From Actinomycetes bacterium (GTDB taxonomy: Bacteria; Actinomycetota; Acidimicrobiia; Acidimicrobiales; Bog-793): 50,969 nt of DNA. The translations under genes and the position numbers were made by a program. The DNA is taken from NCBI GenBank assembly GCA_021829645.1, contig JAKBPI010000016.1, positions 1 to 50,969 on the forward strand. The letters are read 5' to 3'. The notes below the pieces were generated by a model. It did not search any database and was not told the origin of the DNA. It saw only the letters and a list, made by a program, of their open reading frames with translations. This document shows, one piece after another, positions 8,552 through 17,249 of this stretch (position 1 is its first letter; each line of letters opens with the position of its first letter).

Positions 8552-9409
8552 ATGCGACAAGAGGTCCCTCATATAGCCTTGAACAACGGTGTGAAAATGC
8601 CAATTGTCGGCTTTGGTGTTTTCCAAATTCCAGCAGGAGAAACTGAACAAACCGTTCTCGATGCCCTAGAAGTAGGCTACCGCCTGATTGACACCGCCCA
8701 AAGTTACGGTAATGAAGAAGCCGTCGGTCGAGCAATTGCTGCTAGTGGCATTCGCCGTGAGGAACTGTTCGTCACAACCAAACTGTTCATTCAAAGTAAG
8801 GGCGAAGAGGGGGCGGAGCGGTCTTTTGAAAACTCACTGAAAAGATTGGGTCTCGACTATTTAGATCTTTATCTTATTCACCAGCCGTTTGGCGACTACT
8901 ACGGCGAATGGCGGGCTATGGAACGTCTCATGTCAAAAGGACTTATCAGAGCTATTGGGGTCTCCAATTTTTATCCGGATCGCCTGCTTGACCTAATTCT
9001 GCACAACGAGATCGTACCGGCTGTCAATCAGATAGAGGCAAACCCCTTTTATCAACGGGCAGCAGATCAGGAGTCGATGAGAAAGTGGGGAGTTCAGCTC
9101 GAATCGTGGGGGCCTTTTGCCGAAGGTCGAAACAACCTCTTTACCGATCCCAACCTGAGCAACATAGCTAATACCCATGGCAAATGGGTAGCCCAAATAG
9201 TACTCCGCTGGCTGGTCCAACGCCAAATTGTCGTCGTTTCTAAATCCGTCCGCAGGGAACGCATGTCCGAAAACATCGATATTTTTGACTTCTGCCTGAG
9301 CGATGACGAGATGAGACAAATAGCTGCCCTCGATATGGGTACTTCGATGTTCTTCGACCACAGAGATCCTGAGTGGGTAGAAAGACTTGGAACAAGGGTA
9401 GTCGACTGA
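8552..9409 (+). CDS. Aldo/keto reductase (2,5-diketo-gluconate reductase type)
   Basis: 285 residues, a near full-length single-domain AKR barrel. The N-terminal Asn-Asn-Gly-Val-Lys-Met-Pro and Gly-Phe-Gly-Val-Phe motifs are typical of the AKR5-like group. The catalytic tetrad is intact: Asp47 and Tyr52 in Leu-Ile-Asp-Thr-Ala-Gln-Ser-Tyr-Gly, Lys77 in Thr-Thr-Lys-Leu, His110 in Leu-Ile-His-Gln-Pro. A Lys-Ser-Val-Arg-Arg-Glu-Arg stretch near 231-237 fits the NADPH 2'-phosphate site. AAGGAGA precedes the ATG. These enzymes reduce aldehydes and ketones with NADPH in the cytoplasm. The substrate is unknown; neighbourhood with a MarR regulator suggests detoxification. Confidence 0.88.
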   Translation: MRQEVPHIALNNGVKMPIVGFGVFQIPAGETEQTVLDALEVGYRLIDTAQSYGNEEAVGRAIAASGIRREELFVTTKLFIQSKGEEGAERSFENSLKRLGLDYLDLYLIHQPFGDYYGEWRAMERLMSKGLIRAIGVSNFYPDRLLDLILHNEIVPAVNQIEANPFYQRAADQESMRKWGVQLESWGPFAEGRNNLFTDPNLSNIANTHGKWVAQIVLRWLVQRQIVVVSKSVRRERMSENIDIFDFCLSDDEMRQIAALDMGTSMFFDHRDPEWVERLGTRVVD

Positions 9410-10133
9410 CCCTTTGCAAAAGACTTCGATATCTGTCTAAGAATGACAATCGACGAGTAAATCCCCTATCCACACAAGACTACGGCACAACCCTGCTTTG
9501 CCTCTTCTCATTTACAAAGCACAAAACAGTCTCCATCTGTACCCCTACCGGAAAGAGAACTGGGGCTTCTCGCCAAGAAGATTGCAGCAGAGCGTAAAGA
9601 AGTACCGGATGGCTGGGTGTGCACAATCCATTACCTCCATTTAGAATCTGTAATGCCGATACACAGAATAAATCAGTCACAATTATGACACTCTCTTTAA
9701 GAATATTTCCTATAGCGGCATCAAAGCAAGCTCTGTCCCAAGAACAGAAAATCTCCGGCTACCATGCCTAAAGCCCATGATGAACTTTGACAATGTGTGG
9801 TATATATAATGAACGCATTTTAGGCTTAAACTGTTTTTTGGTCTACTGATGCGTGCAGATCTAGTCTTTGGTTTTAAAGTCTTTGGCTGCTCGCTTTTTT
9901 GAGCGGATGACCGCCAGCGGGGTGACCTGACCAACTGTATAACGGTAGAATCTAAAGCGATATGGGATGGGTTACGGTTGTGAGCAAATTAGCACATTAT
10001 CCGCTTTTTAGTATTTCCCGGATGGCTTTAAGCGGACTCTTTACAGAAGCGGGTATGGCATGTCTGTAAAACTCTTAGTGTCGTTGAAATATGGCAGTTC
10101 CAATAAATCTGGGCTTTGACACTTATAAACTAC
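9410..10133. other. Intergenic region with possible gene remnant
   Basis: No intact gene is supported in these 724 bases. On the plus strand a frame open from 9461 to a TGA at 9686-9688 reads in part Leu-Pro-Glu-Arg-Glu-Leu-Gly-Leu-Leu-Ala-Lys-Lys and Val-Pro-Asp-Gly-Trp, which looks protein-like, but it has no usable start codon or ribosome site. It may be the tail of a decayed gene. The rest, up to the aroC stop, shows nothing I recognise. Confidence 0.35.
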
Positions 10134-11288
10134 TCAAGACAGGGAGGCCAAATAGCTGTCTTTATTCCGGACGAATTCGGCGATGCTGTCGCCGCCAAAT
10201 TTTTCCAAGGCTTCTTTGGCCAGCACGAAAGCCGTCATGGCTTCCGCTACGACACCCATAGCAGGAACTGCGGTGACGTCTGTACGTTCTTTAAAAGAAA
10301 CCGTTTCTTCTTTGGTAAGGACATCCACCGTTTTCAAAACAGGCCGATTCAGTGTAGCTAGTGGTTTCATATAGAGTCTTGCTACCAGAAGTGCACCTGT
10401 TGAAATCCCGCCTTCGATACCTCCGGCATGAGACGTTTCCCTGAGGTAGGATTTTGTTTCCCCGTCATAAGAAATGGCGTCGTGGGCTTCGGATCCCCTC
10501 TTTTTAGCTACGGCAAATCCGTCGCCTATCTCCACGGCTTTGATGGCCTGAATACTCATAAGCGCCATAGCCAATTGAGCGTCCAGCTTGCGATCATAGT
10601 GCACATGACTGCCAAGTCCGACCGGCACACCGTAAGCCAGAACTTCGGCAATCCCACCCAGAGAATCTCCGACTTTGGCTGCAGCCTTGATTTCTGCAAT
10701 CATGCGTTCTGCAGACTCTTCGTCAAAGCAACGCACTTCCGAAACATCAACGGCTTCTAAATCTTGGACTCTAGGACGATTTATTCCCTCGTAAAGTGCG
10801 GAACCTATTCCTATGATGTGACTAAGAATAAAGACGTCTATTTCCTTGAGTAATAATTTCGAGACTGCTCCGGCTGCCACTCTGGCCGCCGTCTCCCTGG
10901 CGGAAGCCCTCTCCAAAACATCCCTGGCGTCAGACAAAGCGTATTTTTGCATACCCGCTAAATCTGCATGACCGGGTCTTGGTGCAGTAAGTTTTTTGGA
11001 GGGTTCTCCCGGCCCCGGTGACATTTCCTGCTCCCACTTAGGCCATTCGGTATTGCCGATAAGAATACAAATGGGAGATCCCAGAGTTTTGCCGTGTCTT
11101 ATACCGGATAAAAGAGTAATTTCGTCTCGCTCAAAGCGCATACGCGGACCGCGTCCATAACCAAGACGCCTTCTTGCCAATTCGTCGGCAATTTGATCTT
11201 CTGTAATACCAAGTCCTGCCGGTATGCCGTCGATGATGACTGACAAACCTTTTCCATGGGATTCACCTGCGGTTAAAAAACGAAGCAC
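10134..11288 (-). CDS. aroC: Chorismate synthase
   Basis: 384 residues, the usual actinobacterial length. It catalyses the last shikimate step, converting 5-enolpyruvylshikimate-3-phosphate to chorismate with reduced FMN. The N-terminus carries the signature Gly-Glu-Ser-His-Gly (8-12), followed by Arg-Arg-Leu-Gly-Tyr-Gly-Arg-Gly and Met-Arg-Phe-Glu-Arg-Asp; further signatures Arg-Glu-Thr-Ala-Ala-Arg-Val-Ala-Ala-Gly and His-Ala-Gly-Gly-Ile-Glu-Gly-Gly are present. In many actinobacteria aroC sits with aroK and aroB; here neither is adjacent, so the shikimate cluster is broken up. No leader features could be resolved. Confidence 0.95.
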   Translation of the reverse strand: MLRFLTAGESHGKGLSVIIDGIPAGLGITEDQIADELARRRLGYGRGPRMRFERDEITLLSGIRHGKTLGSPICILIGNTEWPKWEQEMSPGPGEPSKKLTAPRPGHADLAGMQKYALSDARDVLERASARETAARVAAGAVSKLLLKEIDVFILSHIIGIGSALYEGINRPRVQDLEAVDVSEVRCFDEESAERMIAEIKAAAKVGDSLGGIAEVLAYGVPVGLGSHVHYDRKLDAQLAMALMSIQAIKAVEIGDGFAVAKKRGSEAHDAISYDGETKSYLRETSHAGGIEGGISTGALLVARLYMKPLATLNRPVLKTVDVLTKEETVSFKERTDVTAVPAMGVVAEAMTAFVLAKEALEKFGGDSIAEFVRNKDSYLASLS

Positions 11289-11486
11289 GGCTTTACTATA
11301 TCGCGTTTGGAATATGCCAAAGACACAGGCGGGTATTATTTGCCGGGTTTCCGGAAAATACCGATCTTATGCGGATAAAGACAGAAAAGTCAGTCTTTAC
11401 ATCAAAAATCCGGTTATCTCCCTATCTGAAAATCCCTTTCGGGGAGAAAGCGGTTTTGCAGCCCCGTAGGTAGAGTCACAATTTTT

Positions 11487-12134
11487 TTATTTCTTGGCCG
11501 CCTGATAGTAAGGGTTTTGACCGTCTTGGTGGGCGGTGACGTCTACTACATCTTCGATTTCCGGCACCATCTCTTTGATAGCCACCACGATACCCTGACT
11601 GAGTGTCACCGCTGCTAAACCGCAGCCCTGACAACCTCCAGAGAGTCTCAGGTATGCCACTTTGTCTTTTAGTCCTACCAAATCTGCCCTACCGCCGTGA
11701 GCGGCTATCTGAGGGTTCACCTGCTCTTCCAAAACCGCCTGTACTTGACGAGCTATGTCAGATTCCGTATCCAAGTCACGCAAAAAGTCAGGTTTATCAG
11801 AAGGCGGGGTATTGGGATTGACGAGCACGAGACCGTACTCACCGGAACTGTCCTGTACGTCAAGAGTTGCACCCTGCAAGCTGGAAACACTGGCGGCCGG
11901 AATGACCACGTCAAGATCATCGTGGCCTATGATGATATCGCCGTCCCGCCTACCTTCCGGGCCTTCGAACCACATACTGTACTGGAACTGATCGCCGCTT
12001 TTTCCGGTGACCTCCAGATAGAGGGCGAGGTTGTCGGCATCTTCCTCACCTTGCTTTGCCTCAATGATGAAGCGTCTGGCCTCGTCTGTTACGCGCAAAA
12101 CAGGTTCAGTATAATTCTGTTCTTCAGTTACCAT
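11487..12134 (-). CDS. NfuA-like Fe-S cluster carrier
   Basis: 215 residues from the ATG at 12134; a GTG at 12185 would add 17 residues, but the ATG gives a family-like N-terminus. The first 110 residues resemble an A-type (HesB/IscA) scaffold without any cysteine, the degenerate domain typical of NfuA. The C-terminal NifU domain (about 125-200) carries Gly-Gly-Cys-Gln-Gly-Cys-Gly with Cys168 and Cys171, which bind the cluster between two monomers. Known NfuA proteins pass 4Fe-4S clusters to enzymes such as lipoyl synthase and other radical SAM proteins. It is divergent from the ATP-grasp/radical SAM operon 110 bases away, whose enzyme would need such a cluster. Confidence 0.82.
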   Translation of the reverse strand: MVTEEQNYTEPVLRVTDEARRFIIEAKQGEEDADNLALYLEVTGKSGDQFQYSMWFEGPEGRRDGDIIIGHDDLDVVIPAASVSSLQGATLDVQDSSGEYGLVLVNPNTPPSDKPDFLRDLDTESDIARQVQAVLEEQVNPQIAAHGGRADLVGLKDKVAYLRLSGGCQGCGLAAVTLSQGIVVAIKEMVPEIEDVVDVTAHQDGQNPYYQAAKK

Positions 12135-12242
12135 AGTGCATCTAATCCGTTCTTGAAATTGACAGTTCCGTATTAAAATTAGCACTTATCCACACGGAGG
12201 ACAAACCAAACCTGCTTTATCCACTAAAGTAGGAAGAGCAAC

Positions 12243-13781
12243 ATGATGCCGATTACGCGTTTACTTTTTTTGATACCTTCTAAAAGCTACAGGGCTCCTC
12301 GACTTATGGAAGCCGTTAGCAGAATGCAAAAGTCAACGGATTTCGAAGCGGTCATCGGCTCGGAAACTCCTCAAGCCTTGGCAGCTTTGTTTCCAGATAA
12401 GTTTTTACTACTCGACTTCGCCGATCTGCATGCTTCAGTTGAAAAAATTATGGCATACGACACTCGTCACGCCTTGGATATGGTGATTGCTTTTGATGAA
12501 GAAGCCATCTCGCTTGCCAACCTGGCCAACAGCAGACTCACAAAGTCAAAAGATGTGCTGTCGGTTATCCTTACCATGAAAAACAAGGTGCTGACCAGAA
12601 TCGCTCTCTCCGGTTCCCCCGTGGCGCAGCCTGAATATAGTTACTTGTTTGCCTCCTCCGATGGAGGTAAAACCACAATTCGCTCTGTATCCGGCGGGGC
12701 GCCTATCGATACCAAAATACTCAGTCATGACCTGGCAGCCACAGAATCCGGTCAGGACTCGAAAGTTTTAGAGCAGACCCTCAAAGACCTGTTGCTAAAA
12801 GCTGCCGACGCAGCTCGGGCGATAGGATTCCCTGTCGTTGTCAAAGCAGTGGGTCTCTCTGGGTCAAGAGGGATAATGCGGGCAAATAATGAGAGCGAAC
12901 TCGAGAAAGGGATTCTGGAATCCATAGCGATAGCCGGTAAGGAGAACTGTGAAATACGCCTGCAGGTACTAATAGAGCGTTATATTCCCGGTGCGGAAGT
13001 AGCCGTGGACGGATTCGTCAAAAACTCTGAACTGATTCCGCTGGCCGTTTTTGACAAACCAGACCCACTTATTGGACCATATTTTGAAGAAACTATTTAT
13101 ACTACGCCATCTAGATATGAGACAAAAACCATTGAAGACATTATAAATACAGTGCAGATGTCCTGCAATTATTTAGGTGTTACACAGGGTCCCATTCACG
13201 CAGAATTACGTCTTCCGCGTCAATACTCAGACAATCTGAACAATTTTGTTGCAGACCAAAATATAGACACAAGACCGCATCTGCTGGAAATAGCCGCCAG
13301 GCCTATAGGCGGGCAGTGCGGAGACATACTCGGTTTTTTAGGAGAAAAATCGTTTTACGAAGTACTCATCGATCTTTACTTAAAAGATGACTTTCAGCCG
13401 CAACTGGCCGAAGGAGCTTTCGGGGCAATGATGATACCGATAGAAAAAACAGGCACCCTAAAAGAAGTATCCGGCATTGAAAAAGCCAGAGCCGTAAGAC
13501 ACATCGAGAGAGTCAGTATCACCATACCGCCGGGCCAAGAAGTAATAAGACTTCCGGAAGGAGAAAGCTACCTTGGTTTTATCCTAAGTAGGGCAGATAC
13601 CCCGGAACAAGCAGAACTTGCTCTAAGACAGGCCCATGCGGAATTGAAAATCCTGATCGATGATGCGGAAGCAAAAACCGCTATACTGGACAAACTAACG
13701 AGCAACGGAGGCGGATACGAAATTTCTACCTATATCAAAACATTACTTTCTTACATAAAAGACAAAAAATGCGCGTCCTAA
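12243..13781 (+). CDS. ATP-grasp ligase-like enzyme
   Basis: 512 residues. The N-terminal part (about 6-110) is a Rossmann-like preATP-grasp domain beginning Leu-Phe-Leu-Ile-Pro-Ser with Ser-Tyr-Arg-Ala. The ATP-grasp domain follows, with Phe-Pro-Val-Val-Val-Lys-Ala then Ser-Gly-Ser-Arg-Gly near 197-212 as the flexible nucleotide loop, Glu-Arg-Tyr-Ile-Pro-Gly-Ala-Glu-Val-Ala-Val-Asp-Gly near 248-260, and a metal-site region ending Leu-Glu-Ile-Ala-Ala-Arg-Pro-Ile-Gly-Gly. Relatives (carbamoyl-phosphate synthase and D-Ala ligase types) join a carboxylate, via acyl phosphate, to an amine or similar nucleophile. Its gene overlaps the radical SAM gene by 13 bases, so the products are probably used together. 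Substrate unknown. The two ATG codons at 12243 and 12246 are equivalent. Confidence 0.82.
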   Translation: MMPITRLLFLIPSKSYRAPRLMEAVSRMQKSTDFEAVIGSETPQALAALFPDKFLLLDFADLHASVEKIMAYDTRHALDMVIAFDEEAISLANLANSRLTKSKDVLSVILTMKNKVLTRIALSGSPVAQPEYSYLFASSDGGKTTIRSVSGGAPIDTKILSHDLAATESGQDSKVLEQTLKDLLLKAADAARAIGFPVVVKAVGLSGSRGIMRANNESELEKGILESIAIAGKENCEIRLQVLIERYIPGAEVAVDGFVKNSELIPLAVFDKPDPLIGPYFEETIYTTPSRYETKTIEDIINTVQMSCNYLGVTQGPIHAELRLPRQYSDNLNNFVADQNIDTRPHLLEIAARPIGGQCGDILGFLGEKSFYEVLIDLYLKDDFQPQLAEGAFGAMMIPIEKTGTLKEVSGIEKARAVRHIERVSITIPPGQEVIRLPEGESYLGFILSRADTPEQAELALRQAHAELKILIDDAEAKTAILDKLTSNGGGYEISTYIKTLLSYIKDKKCAS

Positions 13782-15190
13782 TTATCTCCACCTATGATCT
13801 TGGTACCCAACCGCTCATACCGTCCAGAATAAAATCTGTCCTCACCGGCGAAGGACACCGAGTAAAAGCCGTTGACTTAGCTGTATCCGCCCTAGATGCC
13901 GACGATTTGGCTCAGACAGAAGTAGTCGTTTTTTATATTCCCATGCACACTGCCCTTTCTCTGGCTAAAGAGCTCGCCGAAACCATACGCTCAGAAAGAT
14001 CGGATATACCTTTTTGTTTCTTCGGACTCTACGCCCCTGCCGCTTATGGAGCAGGACTACTATCCCCAAAGGACATAGCCGTAGCGGGCGATAACTTTAC
14101 AATTCTTTCTTCTTGGCTTACTTCACTTCAGAAGAATGGGAAGGAACACCAAATCAGCGGACTGCACATAGACCTTGGTTCCCCACAACCGACGTTTAGC
14201 TTGCCGCCTGATCGAAGCGACTTTTTACCGTTAGGCAATTACGTTCACTACCTAGAAGGCGACACTTCCAAAATTGTTGCTACCCTGGAAACGGTTGCGG
14301 GTTGTTCGCACAAATGCAGGCACTGCCCTGTTCCTGTCATTTACGGAGGAAGGACGAGGCCGACACCGCGAGAAGAGATCCTGGCTGATGCAGCACAGCA
14401 AATCGCTCAGGGGGCTTCCCATATTCACTTTTCTGACCCGGATTTTTTCAACAGAGCAAGGTACTCCCTAGACATCATGGCAGAGTTGAAACATCTCTGG
14501 CCCCACCTCACTTTTGACGCAACCATCAAAATAAGCCACTTACTCAAGTACGAATCGTTATTGCCGGAACTAAAAAAATACGACTGTAAGCTGGTGATAG
14601 CGGCGCTGGAGCAGGTAAACGACCGTACTTTGGACTACTTAGCCAAAGGTCACACCAAAGCAGACGCACACAAAGCATTCCGCCTCTTGAGACAATTGGA
14701 TATAGAGCCCAGACCTTCACTTTTGCCTTTTACGCCTTGGACTACCGGCCAAGACTTGGTTGAGCTGTTGGACTTTGTTGCCGAAAATGATCTGGCTGCC
14801 AACATCGATCCCGTACAGTGGTCGATAAGACTTCTCATACCGCCGGGATCTTTACTTCTGGGAAAAGAAGTTGAGATGCCGCCCGGTGTATTGGAAGAAA
14901 CCAAAAATAGTCTTAGTATGTCTTGGCACTCACCGGATCCAAAACTTGACGAACTGGCTACCAAAATAGGTCGATTGGCTGAAAAAATAGCCGACGAGCC
15001 TACATATGCAGCTTATATAGCGATCAGAAAACTCATTTTTTCAGAACTCGAGATCCCCTTCTACGAAACAGGGGTGAGTCCTGATGCAGCATCCAAAATT
15101 CCGGCTGATCAAAGACCCAGGCTCAGCGAAAACTGGTTCTGCTGTGCCGTTCCGACAGAAGACCAAATGGACAAAATGTCATGTCGATAA
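13769..15190 (+). CDS. Radical SAM enzyme with B12-binding-like N-terminus and CCAEP-like tail
   Basis: 473 residues. An N-terminal Rossmann-like, cobalamin-binding-type domain (about 1-125) begins Arg-Val-Leu-Ile-Ile-Ser-Thr-Tyr-Asp-Leu-Gly. The radical SAM domain carries the cluster motif Cys179-x3-Cys183-x2-Cys186 after Thr-Val-Ala-Gly. The C-terminus has Asn-Trp-Phe-Cys-Cys-Ala-Val-Pro, Cys458 and Cys459, which matches the tail of the family I recall as CUAEP/CCAEP-tail radical SAM (seleno)protein, here in the Cys form with Val replacing Glu. The reaction of that family is not established to my knowledge. The gene overlaps the ATP-grasp gene by 13 bases and the next gene by 10, so all three are translationally coupled. 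The usual cobalamin ligand motif Asp-x-His-x-x-Gly is not visible, so B12 may not be bound. Confidence 0.83.
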   Translation: MRVLIISTYDLGTQPLIPSRIKSVLTGEGHRVKAVDLAVSALDADDLAQTEVVVFYIPMHTALSLAKELAETIRSERSDIPFCFFGLYAPAAYGAGLLSPKDIAVAGDNFTILSSWLTSLQKNGKEHQISGLHIDLGSPQPTFSLPPDRSDFLPLGNYVHYLEGDTSKIVATLETVAGCSHKCRHCPVPVIYGGRTRPTPREEILADAAQQIAQGASHIHFSDPDFFNRARYSLDIMAELKHLWPHLTFDATIKISHLLKYESLLPELKKYDCKLVIAALEQVNDRTLDYLAKGHTKADAHKAFRLLRQLDIEPRPSLLPFTPWTTGQDLVELLDFVAENDLAANIDPVQWSIRLLIPPGSLLLGKEVEMPPGVLEETKNSLSMSWHSPDPKLDELATKIGRLAEKIADEPTYAAYIAIRKLIFSELEIPFYETGVSPDAASKIPADQRPRLSENWFCCAVPTEDQMDKMSCR

Positions 15191-15936
15191 ACTCAGATCA
15201 CTCCTCAAGAGAATGGATAAGCTTTACCGACAAGAACCAAAACCGCACCTGGCTATTGGATGTCACTTTTTTGACTTCCAACTGGAGTTGTATTTACGGA
15301 AACGGTTGCCAAGGCGTCCTCACCGAAGACGCCTCGTCTCTCATAGAGGGATGCTGTAGCTACGGAGCTTTTTTTGTCGATTCCAAAGACGTGGCCCGCG
15401 TGCTGCACGCGGCAAAAAAACTGAGTGAAGAGGACTGGCAGTTTAAAAGGACTTCCGACAAATCAGGCGGGCCTATCAAATCCCCAAAGAAACCCAAAGA
15501 ATCGGCGACCACCAAACTGCGAGAAGATGCCTGTATTTTTCTCAACAGACCAGGATTTACCACTGGTCCCGGCTGTGCCCTGCATCAAAAAGCCATAAAA
15601 GACGGGGTTTCTCCCATGAAATACAAGCCGGAAGTTTGCTGGCAACTCCCTTTGAGGGTAGAGGACTTACAAGATGCTTCTGGTCATATCACCACCAGAG
15701 TGACGTCTTGGGAAAGAAAAGACTGGGGCGCGGGTGGCAACGAATTCCATTGGTGGTGCACGGAAGACGATAAAGCCTACATGGGAAAAGAACCCGTTCA
15801 CATCGGCATGGAAGCAGAACTCACTGCTCTGATTGGCAGAGAAGTTCTGGAACAATTTAGAAAATATCTGAACTCCAAAAAGCCTTCCACTGCCTCAATT
15901 CCCAAACCTGTCAATGTATCAAGAAAAATCAAATAG
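15181..15936 (+). CDS. Cysteine-rich protein, third gene of radical SAM operon
   Basis: 251 residues, starting inside the end of the radical SAM gene. Clustered cysteines suggest a metal or Fe-S site: Cys37, Cys43, Cys58-Cys59 (Gly-Cys-Cys-Ser-Tyr-Gly), Cys118 (Asp-Ala-Cys-Ile-Phe-Leu-Asn-Arg-Pro-Gly-Phe), Cys132 with His135 (Gly-Pro-Gly-Cys-Ala-Leu-His), Cys153 (Pro-Glu-Val-Cys-Trp-Gln-Leu-Pro) and Cys193. The pattern resembles actinobacterial conserved hypothetical proteins and, loosely, DUF3109/YkgJ-type putative zinc or iron chelators. No signal peptide or membrane segment. A lysine-rich, low-complexity stretch at 97-113 looks like an insertion. It probably assists or receives the product of the two enzymes upstream; this is inference from coupling. 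Confidence 0.72.
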   Translation: MSINSDHSSREWISFTDKNQNRTWLLDVTFLTSNWSCIYGNGCQGVLTEDASSLIEGCCSYGAFFVDSKDVARVLHAAKKLSEEDWQFKRTSDKSGGPIKSPKKPKESATTKLREDACIFLNRPGFTTGPGCALHQKAIKDGVSPMKYKPEVCWQLPLRVEDLQDASGHITTRVTSWERKDWGAGGNEFHWWCTEDDKAYMGKEPVHIGMEAELTALIGREVLEQFRKYLNSKKPSTASIPKPVNVSRKIK

Positions 15937-16394
15937 TTTACGCCTTGAAGGGGTGCAACCCTGAGATTACCCCGACCCATCCCGGCACTCAAGCTTCATT
16001 ATCCACTGTTCGGTTGTATTTGACTCTTCTAAATAAGCACGCCCACAAAATTTAGACACGGTTATCTTTAGAAGGAGGAAAATAAACCCGGACACATTAT
16101 GACAACATTAAAAGCAGATTAAGAAGTAAGCGACGATTTGAAGGAGCCTTGACTCTGTACATGCCATCCCATCGCTAAGCTCTTCTTTTTGCCTACACAA
16201 AACTGATTGCCAAAAGATTAGGCACTCTACAGGAATAAGCCCGGGAGGCAAATCAAGGAAGCAAGCCAACCCGGATTACAAAAAGTAAGCTGAGCCACTA
16301 GATGAGATACCAAACTTGATATTTGCCCTGTCACCAATTGATGACTTTATCGGTTTCCCCTCTTTGCGGCAATAGCAATCTTATTGTAACCTAG
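15937..16394. other. Intergenic region, possibly decayed coding DNA
   Basis: No gene is supported. AGAAGGAGG at 16071-16079 looks like a strong ribosome site, but the ATG that follows at 16099 opens only a seven-codon frame. Reading on in that frame gives short protein-like pieces broken by stops, as if a small gene had decayed. No convincing terminator for the radical SAM operon was found; AGGG/CCCT near 15949-15962 gives only a four-pair stem. Confidence 0.35.
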
Positions 16395-16448
16395 ACTGTA
16401 TATTTAATAATACAGTTTATTGACCTATATTATATACATATATATAAT
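16395..16448 (+). promoter_or_regulatory. Promoter and inverted-repeat operator of the toxin-antitoxin-like pair
   Basis: A -35 element TTGACC (16420-16425) and a perfect -10 TATAAT (16443-16448) are 17 bases apart. Immediately upstream is a perfect inverted repeat, ACTGTAT (16395-16401) and ATACAGT (16410-16416), centres 15 bases apart, a size suited to an HTH dimer. The antitoxin has an XRE-type HTH, so autoregulation through this site is likely. The ribosome site GGGAG (16465-16469) follows. Confidence 0.65.
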
Positions 16449-16475
16449 TGACTAAGCAATGTCCGGGAGCAGCAA

Positions 16476-17249
16476 ATGATCGGAAACAAACTACGTAAGT
16501 TGCGAGAACAAACAGGACTGACCCAGACCGCTGTTGCCAAAAGCCTCGGTGTGACTCGCTCCGCATATATAGGCTGGGAGACTAATAAACATGAACCCGG
16601 TTTGACACACCTAAAAAATATCGCCAAGTTATACGAAGTATCGCCGGCTGACTTATTGGACTCCGATGATGATCTGAGTAACACTGTCAACAACTACGAT
16701 TTTGGTGTTGTCAATGACGATATCGAGCCACGAGAGGTGAAAGAGTCGCCGGAGAAACTCCGCGATGTCTTGCTGTACATACTAGACAAAGTAGGTGCAA
16801 AGTCCAACGTCGGCGAAACCGTGATCTATAAGTTGCTCTACTTCATCGACTTCGATTACTACGAAAAGTTTGGTAAATCCATAACCGGACTCACTTACAT
16901 TCGCAATCACTACGGCCCGACACCACTGCCTCAAACCTTTCATGGCGTTGTAAAAGCCATGCGGCAGGCAAATGAGCTGGATGTTGTGGAAACGCCATAC
17001 TTCAAGCACAAGCAAAAAAAGTACCTGCCGGTGGTAAAGCCGACCCTTGACAGACTGAGCGGTCAAGAGTTAGCACATATAGATGAAGTACTCGCTAAAC
17101 TCGGTGACAAATCCGCTGCCGAACTGTCAGAGTTGTCGCATCTGGATACACCTTGGATTGTTACGAAACCGAAACAGCCCATAGATTACCAGTTTGTCAT
17201 GTATCGTACGCGCATGACTTCGGTAAAAGGGCCCGGAGATGAACTTTAA
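16476..17249 (+). CDS. Antitoxin-like protein: XRE HTH fused to Panacea (DUF4065) domain
   Basis: 257 residues. Residues 1-62 form an XRE/Cro helix-turn-helix (Leu-Arg-Glu-Gln-Thr-Gly-Leu-Thr-Gln and Val-Ala-Lys-Ser-Leu-Gly-Val-Thr-Arg-Ser-Ala-Tyr, then Trp-Glu-Thr-Asn). An acidic linker follows, then from about 92 a DUF4065 domain, with Lys-Leu-Leu-Tyr-Phe-Ile-Asp-Phe-Asp-Tyr-Tyr and His-Tyr-Gly-Pro-Thr-Pro as hallmarks. DUF4065 has been described as Panacea, an antitoxin domain that neutralises many unrelated toxins, and HTH fusions are a common form. The HTH probably represses the operon through the upstream repeat. It overlaps the next gene by 11 bases, as antitoxin-toxin pairs often do. 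Confidence 0.85.
   Translation: MIGNKLRKLREQTGLTQTAVAKSLGVTRSAYIGWETNKHEPGLTHLKNIAKLYEVSPADLLDSDDDLSNTVNNYDFGVVNDDIEPREVKESPEKLRDVLLYILDKVGAKSNVGETVIYKLLYFIDFDYYEKFGKSITGLTYIRNHYGPTPLPQTFHGVVKAMRQANELDVVETPYFKHKQKKYLPVVKPTLDRLSGQELAHIDEVLAKLGDKSAAELSELSHLDTPWIVTKPKQPIDYQFVMYRTRMTSVKGPGDEL

Noticed and set aside
9710-9934. 74-codon minus-strand frame between the aldo/keto reductase and aroC
   Set aside because: No ribosome site, no recognisable motif and low-complexity basic composition.
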